Assembly (NCBI RefSeq): GCF_028858725.1
Contig: NC_084763.1
Location: 54,258,152 to 54,322,151 of the forward strand
DNA: 64,000 nucleotides
Reading direction: 5' to 3'
Origin: Colius striatus
Taxonomy: Eukaryota > Chordata > Aves > Coliiformes > Coliidae
Part shown: positions 52,471-63,209 of the stretch, piece after piece
How the letters are laid out: the number at the start of each line of letters is the position of its first letter
How positions within the stretch are numbered: position 1 is the stretch's first letter
Position numbers and translations under genes: made by a program
The notes under the pieces: generated by a model
Told to the model about the DNA's origin: nothing
Databases searched by the model: none
Seen by the model: the letters and a program-made list of their open reading frames with translations, nothing else

Positions 52471-53894
52471 ATGTGCTCGTCTCTTGTGGTTCTTTAACTG
52501 AATGCAAATAGCTTTCATGCAAACTTCAAGGATTTTCTTCCTTTTTGTCTTTTTTCTAGCTTCCTCATTTATTTAAAATCACTACCCTAAATTGTTATAT
52601 CATTATATTTTACATCTTCAGTAAAGTAATTATAATGTTTTTAGTGGCATAAGCAATTCCCTTTCATTTTTAATCCAACTAAGAATAAAGAGCTTCACTG
52701 TTATATGCACTACATGTGCACTAAGCAGCTTGGTCTCTTCTTTCCCAGATAGTTGTTATCTTTGCAATGTGTGGAGATTGCACATTTCTACTTTGCCATT
52801 TCCTGATAAAAATTTGTTGCAAACAGATTTAACCCTGAGGAAATCCCATATTTTACTTGTTTTTAAATGCATCATCAATCAGAGTGCACAGCAAACTGTG
52901 CCTCTAACAGAAGCTTCCTTTCAGAGAGCAGCCTAACAACAGCTGTTGTTCCCACTGGCCAGTCATAAAAAACAATTTTCTTTCAACATGGAGCATAGGA
53001 CAAATCTTTGGGTAGATGGAACATGTGTTACTATTCCACCTGCCTCCTGACAGCTGATTCATCCCTCTCACTTTCCTCATTTCATCATTAGACATTGCAC
53101 ACCAAACATACCTTTTATTATCCCAATTTTCTTGTGTCCCAATGTTCCCCCAAGTGCAGACTCCAAGCTTCTCAGATCCAGCAGGTGTAATTGTCCCCTA
53201 CCTTTTCTTCAAACTGAACATGTCCCAGGACACCTGGGGAGAAGAGGGGGATGTGGTGGGGGGAGGTGTTTCTGTAACAGGTTGTTGAAATACATCTCCA
53301 CTTTCTGTGACCTTCACAGAGAAAGTGCTTGCCTGCAAGTTTTCTCTCAGTGGCTTCTTGGGTTGCAAAACAGAACATGTAGTTCCTCTATAGCTCTCTA
53401 GGAGAAATGGCTTCCAATGTACCACCCCAAAGGCTTCCCTGCAAGCCCACTTTCTGTTCCTCTTAGGAAAACCCTGGTTTCCTTCCTGTCCTCTGCACTC
53501 CAACACAATGCCCCAAAACATCCTCCCGACCCTGTGCTGACCTACTATTCTGAAGGAGGAACCTATCTCCTCCTCTTTCTAGACAGCTCTTCCCTTGTAA
53601 AAGACATGAGGAGTCATTCAAGGCACAAAAGCAGCCTGCTCTCCCAGTTGTGCCCTTTCCAAAGAACAGAGTATCCAAACAGGTAGCAACAAACACACAA
53701 ATATTTTATACTCTCCTCCTCTTCCCTGTCCACACCCTCTTGTGCTATCTGAATGGCACAGCTGGGATCCTGGGGTAAGAGTTCAGCTGGCTTTTCCCCT
53801 GTCTCTCTTAGGTAAAGCAAGTGACTCCCTGATTGCTTCCTCATAACCAGGAGTCCTGTCCTCCTACAGGAACCGACCATCCCTTCAATCACAG

Positions 53895-54070
53895 CATCAA
53901 TACAATTGTAAAAGACCTTTAAGATCATCAAGTCCAACCACTAACCTCACACTGCCAGGCTCATCACTAAACTAAATCACATCCCTCAGCACCTCATCTA
54001 TGTTCCTTTTGAATAGCTCTAGTGATGGTGACTCCACCACCTCCCTGAGCAGCATCTGTACTTCCCAGAT
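53895..54070 (-). mobile_element. CR1 3' fragment, A-B intergenic
   Basis: Reverse-oriented: cctttaagatcatcaagtcc aaccactaac, then gtgatggtgactccaccacc. Confidence 0.85.
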
Positions 54071-57000
54071 CCCTCCTTGCCAAGTCACTGCTGACCTGCC
54101 CAGCCATGCCTGGCTCTCCCAGGGGTGGTCAGTACTTCTGGACCAATTCAAACTCCTTCATTTCTGCTTTGGCCTTCCCGTTTGGTCCCTTTGTGTTTGA
54201 ATACCTCACAATATATTTTTGTGCCACCCTCTTACCAACCTCAGTTTATGTTTCTCAGTGCACAAGCCCGTGTTCCTCTCCTTAGTGAATATTATCTCCT
54301 CACACGTCCAAAACATCATTAGCCTTTCCTGGTGGACTACAGAAAAACTGCAAGTCCTACATGTATATTCCTAACTGTTGTCATTAAAGGAGAGTTATGT
54401 CAACTAGTTCTAAAAGTAGGTGTGATGAATTTCATTTAGCTGTCTAGATCAAGAGTCCAGATAAAAAGCCAGTATAATAGTTGCACTGAATATAATCTCC
54501 TGAAATGAGAGTAAACAATGCCTTAGAGATATCAGAACTACTAACCATATCCTTAAAATCCTTTAAATAGCATAGTTTAACAGATAGTGAATTAAAAGTT
54601 GTACCATGCAGAATGTCATAGAAGGGAGAAAGCTGGACATGTCAGATAAGGACACAGCTGAGAAGAGACAAATGAACTTTAACTGTTCCTTTGTCCGGAT
54701 ACACTGACATAGGGACAACTTTATGCTGATGAGGCAGTTCAAACCTTTCCTATTGACCCCAGAAAAATCTGGCTCTTGTCCATTGGAATCTGGCCTGAAG
54801 GCACTAGTTCAACACTATCTATTCTGTTTATATTTATATATCATTCTTACCTTTTGTTCCAAATTTCTCTTCACTTCCCTTTTTGTCTCCTAGTTTCAGA
54901 AACTCCAATGACAAGATTAAACACTTTCAGTTCATAAACTTCTTCCTAAAGTCTTGCTTTAGCCAGACAACTGCAGCTAATATTTTCTTTTCTGTCCCAA
55001 GTTACTGGTACTGATATTATCAAATAGTTTACCTGTAGATTGGTGTTATTTTGGAGGAGGATGTTCTATTCTTCTTCGTACATCTGTCTGCCATGGCTGT
55101 GTCATTGTCTGACGTTACAGAAAGTTAGAGGAAGCTGGGAATTCTTCCACAGCTTTTCCTTCCCTGAAGGCAGTTACCACTTCTTACATTGTAATAAGTT
55201 CAAGCTGAGAGTCAATTATTTTTTCAGCCATGTTATAGTTACACTTTAGAAATATAAGGAAAACAGTGGGAAAAGGCAGGACATCCTCTCTAAAATACCT
55301 CCCAAACATTGATAAAGAAAGAGCAAGCGACTGAAGTTTCCACATCTTGTTTATTTGGAGAGGCATTTTATAAATGCTATGACTGTGTGTAAGCCCAAAT
55401 ACAGAACCTATGTGGAAGCTAGACAAATCGACAAACTGTGGTCCCCTAAACCTCTATTTACAGCAGCTTAGCCCTGAAAGTACCAAGGCCTGGTAAAAAG
55501 CTGTCTTTTGGCACTAAATTACCCCCACATCTGTTTCTAGGTATGCATCCAAGCATTTTGATGAGCATCTATTTCATATCTCCAAATAAGTAGTGTCCTT
55601 AAACTAGGTGCAAAAGATGGAGACATGACAGGAGCCATCAAATATACATGGATATGTCTCAAACACCTGGAGCAGTGCAGCAGCTAAGCAGCCTTGAATT
55701 ATAACAGTTTCATTAGATGTTTATTAGGGTAAGCTTTCAAATGTCTGGGATAAAGAAGCAATGAGACACATGTTTTCACAGGACAGTAAAGACAGGTCGT
55801 TACTCACCTTCAAGAGCATGGTAGGCTAGCAAAAGAGGATGCTCATTGGTTTACAGAAACTTAAGAATCCCATCCCTCCCTTCCTGTTATTTTCACTTTT
55901 ATGATAAATACTTCTGTTTAAGGAGACACACAAGCTTTTTACTTAGAACCAGCCTTTTAATGCCCATTTAGTGAACTAACATAGGATAAAAAGGTATTCC
56001 CATGTATTTCATACACGTGCAAATCATTTTAATTTAAACACAAGTAAAACCTTTCAAAAGATTAAGACATCAAAAAATTTACCAAATTAAATAAAGACCT
56101 TCTCTAGACTAAGAGACTTGAGTCACTGAATATACCAGTAGACCAGTATGACATGCAATGCTATTGGCTCTGTCGTGATGGGAATCTGGAGTGATACACA
56201 AAGAATTAAACCAGACAAAACAGAGTCCAAACAGGGGCCAATTTGGTTGGAAATTAGAAAATATTTTCTAATGGTAAGTTCCATTAGGATTTGAAAAACT
56301 GACCTAAAAAGCTGTCAAATCTTTGCTGGTATTGGAGATTCCAAGCAAAATTTTACATCACTTTTTCACATATGAATTGTGTATGATCCATCCTGTCTAT
56401 TCCCCTCCTATTGCAGGATCCCTCGAGATCCCTATTCTGTTATTTAAATGATCAAGTATTTCTATTCACAATACATTCCAATGTCTTACTTAACTCTCTT
56501 AATTTGATCTTTCAAGGCTTATGTTACAGAATTAGCAGAACAAAAGCAATTTACACTTTCTATCAGTCATATACAGAGGATGAAAATGTGTTAATTCAGA
56601 TATTGTGGGCAACATGAAGAGTTTCTGTGGATGCCTCAGTAGAAAAATGAAGCACTGGATCATCCTGCCTGGCTGAGGCAAACAGCTGGTCCTGCTTGGA
56701 GAAGTGAGCTCTCAGTCCCATCCAACCTGTGCAATTCTGTCAGGCTGTGCTGGAGATCGAGGTGGCATTTTCAGGATACCTACAGAGCTGGATATACTTT
56801 TTTGGAATGTGATAAGGAGCAGATTGTGACAGTTGTCTGTGGTGAGCATGGTACTTCATATACCTAAAGGTGATGCTGGACCCATGCAGAGACTGGAACT
56901 GCCTGGGTGTTCACTTACATAACGTAGCTCTGTGCACAACAGTTCTCCCAGGCACTACAGCTGGTGAGCAGATTTCTGCACCTACCTTGCAAGATTGCTT

Positions 57001-57130
57001 GCTCATGCTATTGCAGAAAGCAAGAGACATCCCGTGCAAAATGAACTAGAATTTCCATGGGAGAATATTGCTTTGCCTTAAGAATTCCTGTATTCCAGCA
57101 CTTCGATTCCTTTCAGGCCCAAGATTATGT

Positions 57131-57168
57131 TGCTTATTAAACTATTTCCTGCTTATTAAACTGTTGCC
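57131..57168. repeat. 19-bp tandem duplication across gene A stop codon
   Basis: Two adjacent 19-bp units beginning tgcttattaaact occupy 57131-57149 and 57150-57168, with a degenerate third start (tgctcatt) after them. The right-hand unit includes the TAA stop of gene A. Confidence 0.8.
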
Positions 57169-57400
57169 TGCTCATTTTGTTCAATATTGGTCACAAGACA
57201 ATTTGATTCGTGAGTTCCAGGGTCAGCATCACCGCAGTATATGGCACTGTTAAAACTGGATGTAGTTGCTTGTCGATCACGTCTCTTTTTGTAGAAGAAA
57301 TAGAGTGTAAGGCCAGTCCCTGCTATGAGTAGGAAGATCAGTATAACAATCATCCCACCTATACTGTTTGCAGATGAGGCAGCAGCTTCACTTTTTGGTA
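57156..57400 (-). CDS. MRC1L: Gene A last coding exon: membrane span and cytoplasmic tail
   Basis: Acceptor CTCTCACAG. It encodes a short Ser/Ala stalk, a hydrophobic span ([18 protein letters not shown]), the stop-transfer [10 protein letters not shown], then a 45-residue tail with FNSAIY and the terminal [13 protein letters not shown] is at 57158-57156. A 19-bp tandem duplication overlaps the stop. Confidence 0.93.
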
Positions 57401-60400
57401 CTGTGAGAGACAAAACAGCACAATTACTACTAATGGCCAGAGATTGCTATTGCATACAACAAATATCTCCCTAAGTAAACCAGTTGAGTGAACTGCATAA
57501 TTACTGGACAATCATGACAGCAGTTGAAACAGATGAGTGTTCTGCATGGACATTGAAAAAGTGGTTCAACCACTTCTATGTTTCCTTTATAAGGAATATT
57601 ATGTTGAACTACAGTATAACATTCATAAAGCAAAAAAAAAAAAAAGGATGAGTAAAACATCCAGTCTGGGGGAAGAGCTCTCCTTTTAAACAGATTGAAA
57701 ATCAAGTCACTTGTGGTTATTCAATGGGTATGTAAATGAAAATTTTCTGTAGACAACTTTAATTGTAAATAATCAATCCTTAAAAAAAAAACCCTCAAAA
57801 ATTCTGTTGAATGGGCTTATAAGAAGCCAACTTACCTTTATTCACAAATGAATCATGAGTTGGTTCAGCTTCAATAACTTTAAAATAAAAGTACACACGT
57901 TACACACAGTCTGCAAGCAACTACTTAAACATTAAATAAACACTGCAATACATACTTTTTACTTGGTATTCCTCTCAAGTTTTAAATAATCATAGAATAA
58001 CATATTGATTTGGATTCAACTCCACTGCCATAGGAAGGGAAACCCAGGTTTCTCAAATTGCTCAAAGTCCCACTCAACATGAACACCTGTGGGGATGAAG
58101 TATCCACAGCTCCTCTGGGCAGCTTGTTCCAGAGCCTCAGCATCCCCACAGTGAAGAACTTTTTTATATAGCTAATCTAAATCTACCTTTTTTCAGTTTA
58201 AAGCCATTATTCCTTGTCCTATCACTGCATTCCCTAATAAAAAGTCCCTCATCTTTTCCATAAGCCTCCTTTAAGTACAGCCTGCTACAAGGTTTCTTTG
58301 GAGCCTTCTTTTCTCCAAGTTCAACAATCCCAACTCCCTTAGTCTGTTTTTGTAGAAGAGATGCCCAGTCCTCCTGATCATCTTTGTGGCCCTCCCCTGC
58401 ATCCACTTGAGAAAAAAAATACAGGAAAACATTTAAATTGACAATTCAGTCTGAAACCATCAAATATTCTTGTTAAAAAGACTGCTTAAAGAAACCCCAA
58501 CATTGTAAGACTTCACCCTGAAGAATGCAATTTTTTATACTCCAAAAGTGAAAAGCACTTTTGTACTTATCAACATTTAAGCTGGATTTTTAGGCAACTT
58601 TTCCTCTCTCCATTGCTTGGGGAGTATGAATTAGTTAATTGCTTGCAGGACTGGTTGGCTGGGCCCTACAAAGCTCATGGATGACTCCGCTGCCAACTTA
58701 CCAACATGTGGAGATCCACAGGCAGGAGATTCAATTGGTTCCACCTTGCATCTGTCATATTTGTACAGTGCTCTGTTTGCCAATGACAAATCTGACCTGT
58801 TTCATACTGTCTCCCGATTGATGCATGCAGACACAGCTAATCTATGTGCACAGGGTGACTCTCATGGATATGTGTGCAGATTTACATCCTTTCACTGCAT
58901 GCAATGCTGCTGTGAATGCACAGGGGACTCACTCCAGTCTATGACACATTCACATGGGTCGACATTCAAAGAAACCACAGGGCTATAAGTAACAATTAAA
59001 ATTAAATATGCTATATTGTTTGGTTGTCTTGATGTGTCTCCTTGTGCCTGTGTGAGCAGAGAAATTAATTGGGCTCCAATCACCTCATGCATTGTTTGGT
59101 CATCCAACAGATCCCAGAACACTTTACTGATACCAGCTCCCACAGCAGCACCTACTTTCTTTATGCAGGAGCTCAGTGACTTTGCACTGCTGCTTCTCAG
59201 CTTAAATACCAGAAGAGTGTCTGCCTTTTTTCTCAGCACTAGTTTAGTCAACTACTCATCACCTACTGCCCTTGTACTCTAACCAAGACTATGAATTTTC
59301 TTCACATTCTCTATAGGTGATACATTCTCCCCCAACCTAGGGTACAGCAAATCCAATATATCAATGTTTTTAAACTGAGAAGAGGAAAGAGTGACTCAGC
59401 TTCCCTCACAACATTCTTTTCTTGAAGGCCTTCACTTGAGTTACTCTTGGCTTTGATGCAGATACATATACATCAGCATCAATCCATAAAGTGCATCCAG
59501 TGCATAAACAGTTTGATGTGAGGTTTGTTAATCACTACTTCTGAAACAATCCAGCAAACAGAAATTCAGAACTTACCTTTGGGGGTTTTGCAAATAAAAT
59601 TCTGGTCAGCAGAGCAGTAATAGTTCCTCCAGGTTCCACTGGAGACATCCATGTCAACACAATGCTCATCAAAAATTACTGTAGGCTCTCCTTTCTCCCA
59701 GTTGACAAATTCTAATGCACTTCTGTCTGTCCATATCCACTCCCCTGAAATTAAAAGTATTACCCAGTAAGTGAATGAAGTGGGCATAATTTCTTCTACC
59801 ACACACAACAACACAGAGAAACACAGAGCACCTGTGTGAGCAACACTGCAGTTCAAAGACCCAGACTGATCAAGAGATTTTGTTTAAGTGTGCATTCAAG
59901 ATCAATCAGTATCTGCTTTCCTAGAGCTGAATTAATCAATTATCTTTAAAGACTGCATCAGTTACCTTTAATAATAACTCCCTGCTCACCTCTGGCTGAG
60001 ACCCATCAAGTAGGAATAACTGCTATCTCTACTCCCTCAGGGAATGCTTTTGTGGCATCATACACTGATATAACTCACATCTGCCTCAACGTCACCTCCT
60101 CTGTCACTCTGCAACTGCACTGTCCTTTTGCCTCTGCTTGCACTGTATACAGCAGTGTGTCACTGTAGTGGGCCAGGCCAGGAACAAATCATTGCTTTTG
60201 TCCTGTTAGTTTTCAGGTGGAACAGAAGAACCTGGCCCACCATGCAACAAGACACCTGTTATTTCTGGTGGTGACAGATAGGGACTTGGACAGCCAGGGC
60301 CAAGGTCACTCACTGCAATCCAGTCTAGACTCACTCTTCTGAGATGTGCTCTTAAAGTCTGATGTGAAAAAGCAGGCTTCAGAATTACAATGATATAGAA

Positions 60401-63209
60401 AACAGGATCAAATTCAGGGTTAAAAACAATAATAATAATAAAAAAAAAGAGCTGAAGTTTTTTTGGATTAAAATTAAAAGTTTCATTAAAAAAAATATTA
60501 AATATATCTGAAATTTAGACTAAGAAACATCAGTAGGCTGCTCGTATGAGCTGCTATTTATTGTGTCATTTGAAAAAAGAATCATTTTAAGATGCCTCAG
60601 CTTTTAATTACAAGATAACATTTTTCTTATAGACTAACACTGGTTAAATGTCAAGCAATTTGAGTCTAAGAAAGCTACAGGAAATGTTTTAATCATCTAC
60701 AGTAGTGATAAGCTGTAACTTTTTACAGACTGAGATATACTCTAACAGTAGAGATACAAAAAGGATAAAACTCTTGGTGGTTTATCTTGTAAGTATTTTA
60801 GCAGAAAAATCTATTAAACATTTAACAGATAATTTCTGCTTGATTATTCATTTAATATTTAGTATATTAGTATGAGTATTCAGAATGTTGATGTTATTTA
60901 GCGTCGTCTCTATTTAGTATTTATTTTGTATCTCAGTATGCATTGTGAAATAATTACCATCAAGATTTTTGAACAATCCTATCCAAAACTTTCTGAAGTC
61001 ACTTGCAAGTGGAGACAAATAAAGTAAGAGAAAGTTCATTTCTGTTGAATCTTCTATGGAAACCAGAGAAGCACCTAAAAACACGAATTTTTATACATGA
61101 AGTTTTATACATAATTGCAGCAATATTTACCATTAGAAGTTAATTATCTCAGTAAACAATTGCATTTTATGACATGATTTTTCATATAGTAGAAAAGTTT
61201 AACAATATATTAGCTGTACTTTATAACTGACATACAGACATACAACTGCCTATTACCTTGTTTCTATATTTAAAAAACAGTGTTCCTACACGACCTGATC
61301 TAGGTGAACCTGCTTCTGCAGAGGGGTTGGACTAGATGATCTCTAAAGATCCCTTCCAACCCCTACCACTCTATGATGCTATGAAATATCCTAACCAAAA
61401 AATGCACTTACCCATTTGAATACAGGCCATGGAAGCATCAGGCCAACTTTCCTCAGTAGTGGTGTGAACATAGTAGCAATGACCACGGAAGGGAATCCAA
61501 GATCTTCCACGCTTTGGCTCAGGACACTTTCCAGGAAGCTGTGGTGGTTCACTAGGGATTAACTCTATTAAGACACACAAGTTTCAGTGGGATCTTAAAA
61601 GTCAAGGGGAACTTATTCCTGCACCACACCTACCAATTTGACAGTCATTCCAGAAAAAAAGGAATATCCCATAGACTTAACTATAAAAGACTGAACTAAA
61701 CACAGTAACCTAGTAATAAACTATACTGTTTGGAGATGGGTTCCTCAGTCTGCTAAAGAAGGTTTGCACCAGTCTAACTGTGATTGTCTTCAACAAGGCA
61801 ATTTTTGCTTCAAACTTGTGAAGCACTATGAAGAATAAGTCATTATTGTCCTCTTGTAGCAAGGTCAGTCAGAGAAGCTGTCTATATCTGCCCTTGTACA
61901 TCCTTACTAAACTATGTAAAAGTAGAATTAGTAGCCTATTAAAACACATGATTAAAGCTAAAGCAGAGCTTAAATTAATATAAAATTTGCTGTGAAGTAT
62001 GGTGCAGAGATCCTAAATTCCATATATCATTTAAAATGTGTGTGAAAATTAGGTGCAATGTTTGAGCTCTAATCTCAGCAGAAGCTTTTCAGGATCTTAT
62101 ATTTTAGCAAATATAAATTAATTGATTTGGCTGCTACAATGACAGAAGTTTCTTATCTCCCAATATTACAAAAGATACTACTAAATATAAAAATACACCA
62201 TTAACATGTTTATAGTTAGGTAAAGATTCATAAATTCTGCAGTGCTTTACAAACATGGATGTAGAAAAGAACTGTTGCACGTGGCAAAAATATTGTCATT
62301 GTCTTTATGATGTGCATGTGTTGACACCTGTGAAATTAAATGCCTGGAAAGCATTCAGGACAGACTGGATCTGGGAGTTTTTCCTTAATAAAAACAGTAG
62401 TTTATTAAGGTGCATACATCATCTATCACAATGTTTGCATATGTGAAAAAACCTGTTCAAGTGCAGCCATTAATTTAAATTCCAGTATCTCAAGCAATGC
62501 TGGGGAAATGATTATTTAATTAATTATCTGATGAATTTAAATTCCAGCATCCTCACTACAAGAAAGACATTGAGGTGCTGGAGTATGACAAGAGATGGGC
62601 AACAAAGCTGGTGAAGGGTCTGGAGCACAAGTCTTAAGAGCAGCAGCTGAGGGAGCTGAGGATGCTTAGCCTGGAGAAGGCTGAGAGGAGATATGATCAC
62701 TCTCTACAACTATCTGAAAGGGAGTGATAGAGAGATAGGGGTCAGTCTCTCCTGTCCAGTAATGAATGATAGGACACGAGAAAATGGGTTCAAGTTGCTC
62801 CAAAGGAGGTTTAAAATGGACATTAGGAAGAACTTTTTTACCAAGAAGGTTGTTAAGCATCGGAATGGGCTGCCCAGGGAGGTGGTGGAGTCACCATCCC
62901 TAGAAATATTCAAAAAATGCATAAATGAGGTGCTGAGGGACATGGTTCAGTTTAGTGATGGGCTTGGCAGTGTTTGGACTTGATGATCTTAAAGATCTTT
63001 TCCAACCATAATGATTCTACAAAATCATATTCTTCCCACTCACCATCGGATTGTTTACAGAGAGATAAAAATGTTTCATTGCAAAATCCTGTCTTCCAAA
63101 AACCATCCAAATCTATATAGACACAGGCTGTGTTCTTATTTGGTTCTCCACTGCCCCAGTTATGATACCTGCTCCTCCTTCTGTCTGACCATACGTAATG
63201 GCCGGTAGT
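57156..63209 (-). CDS. MRC1L: Gene A: mannose receptor C-type 1-like, 3' part only (partial CDS)
   Basis: This is the C-terminal part of a mannose-receptor-family endocytic receptor; the 5' end lies beyond the right edge of the window. Coding exons on the minus strand are 63209-63044, 61564-61412, 61074-60958, 59744-59577, 57877-57836 and 57400-57156, all phase 1 with consensus splice sites. In order they encode the second half of CTLD7, all of CTLD8, a stalk, a membrane span and a 45-residue tail ending in [10 protein letters not shown], which closely resembles the end of human MRC1 as I recall it. The tail keeps an aromatic FNSAIY segment where human MRC1 has FENTLY, so clathrin-mediated internalisation is plausible. 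Introns contain three CR1 fragments. Family assignment is very secure; which MRC1 paralogue this is cannot be told from here. Confidence 0.93.
57836..57877 (-). CDS. MRC1L: Gene A exon: stalk
   Basis: This small phase-1 exon follows FICKTPK and encodes [14 protein letters not shown]. Two in-frame acceptors 9 nt apart are visible (exon start 57877 or 57868). I chose 57877 because VIEAEPTH resembles the IIDAKPTH I recall from human MRC1; use of 57868 would remove three residues. Confidence 0.8.
57985..58412 (-). mobile_element. Older CR1 in gene A, stalk intron
   Basis: Reverse-oriented and diverged: gcagcttgttccagagcctc, ccttgtcctatcactgcatt, gatcatctttgtggccctcc. Confidence 0.85.
59577..59744 (-). 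CDS. MRC1L: Gene A exon: CTLD8 C-terminal half
   Basis: The 168-nt exon encodes [34 protein letters not shown] and FICKTPK. EPT stands where EPN would be and WRN where WND would be, so calcium-dependent sugar binding by this domain is unlikely. That is usual for CTLD8 of the family. Confidence 0.93.
60958..61074 (-). CDS. MRC1L: Gene A exon: CTLD8 middle
   Basis: The 117-nt exon encodes [15 protein letters not shown] and [10 protein letters not shown], the conserved helix-2 and WIGL core of a CTLD. Its length and phase match gene B exon 27. Confidence 0.92.
61278..61385 (+). mobile_element. CR1 3' end in gene A CTLD8 intron
   Basis: Just the last ~105 bp of CR1 (ctgatctaggtgaacctgct to the tctatgatgctatga tail). 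It ends 27 bp from the splice donor of exon 61564-61412. Confidence 0.93.
61412..61564 (-). CDS. MRC1L: Gene A exon: CTLD7-8 linker and start of CTLD8
   Basis: The 153-nt exon is phase 1 at both ends and identical in length to gene B exon 26. It contains the [11 protein letters not shown] linker and the CTLD start [12 protein letters not shown]. Donor ATGG|GTAAGT. A CR1 3' end lies about 27 bp past the donor. Confidence 0.93.
62560..63018 (+). mobile_element. CR1 in gene A CTLD7-8 intron
   Basis: Older subfamily (ggacattaggaagaactttt, tgatcttaaagatcttttcc). The 3' end lies 26 bp from the donor of exon 63209-63044. Confidence 0.9.
63044..63209 (-). CDS. MRC1L: Gene A exon: CTLD7 second half
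   Basis: The exon is 166 nt, the same length as the matching gene B exon. It encodes a CTLD long-loop region with WGSGEPNKN, then [15 protein letters not shown]. The EPN triplet typical of mannose-type calcium sites is present, but the usual WND is replaced by WKT, so only half of the ligand set remains. Acceptor TTTCAG, donor GATG|GTGAG. Confidence 0.93.

Larger units (their letters stand above)
45090..57130. other. A-B intergenic space
   Basis: Twelve kilobases between the gene A stop and gene B promoter. Apart from CR1 copies and the CA repeat, nothing is recognised. The segment about 53100-53900 is more GC-rich, with short overlapping open frames on both strands, and has no motif I can name. 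Confidence 0.55.

Noticed and set aside
53132-53937. Overlapping open frames on both strands in a GC-richer segment
   Set aside because: No recognisable domain, splice context or family; reading frames on both strands suggest composition, not coding.
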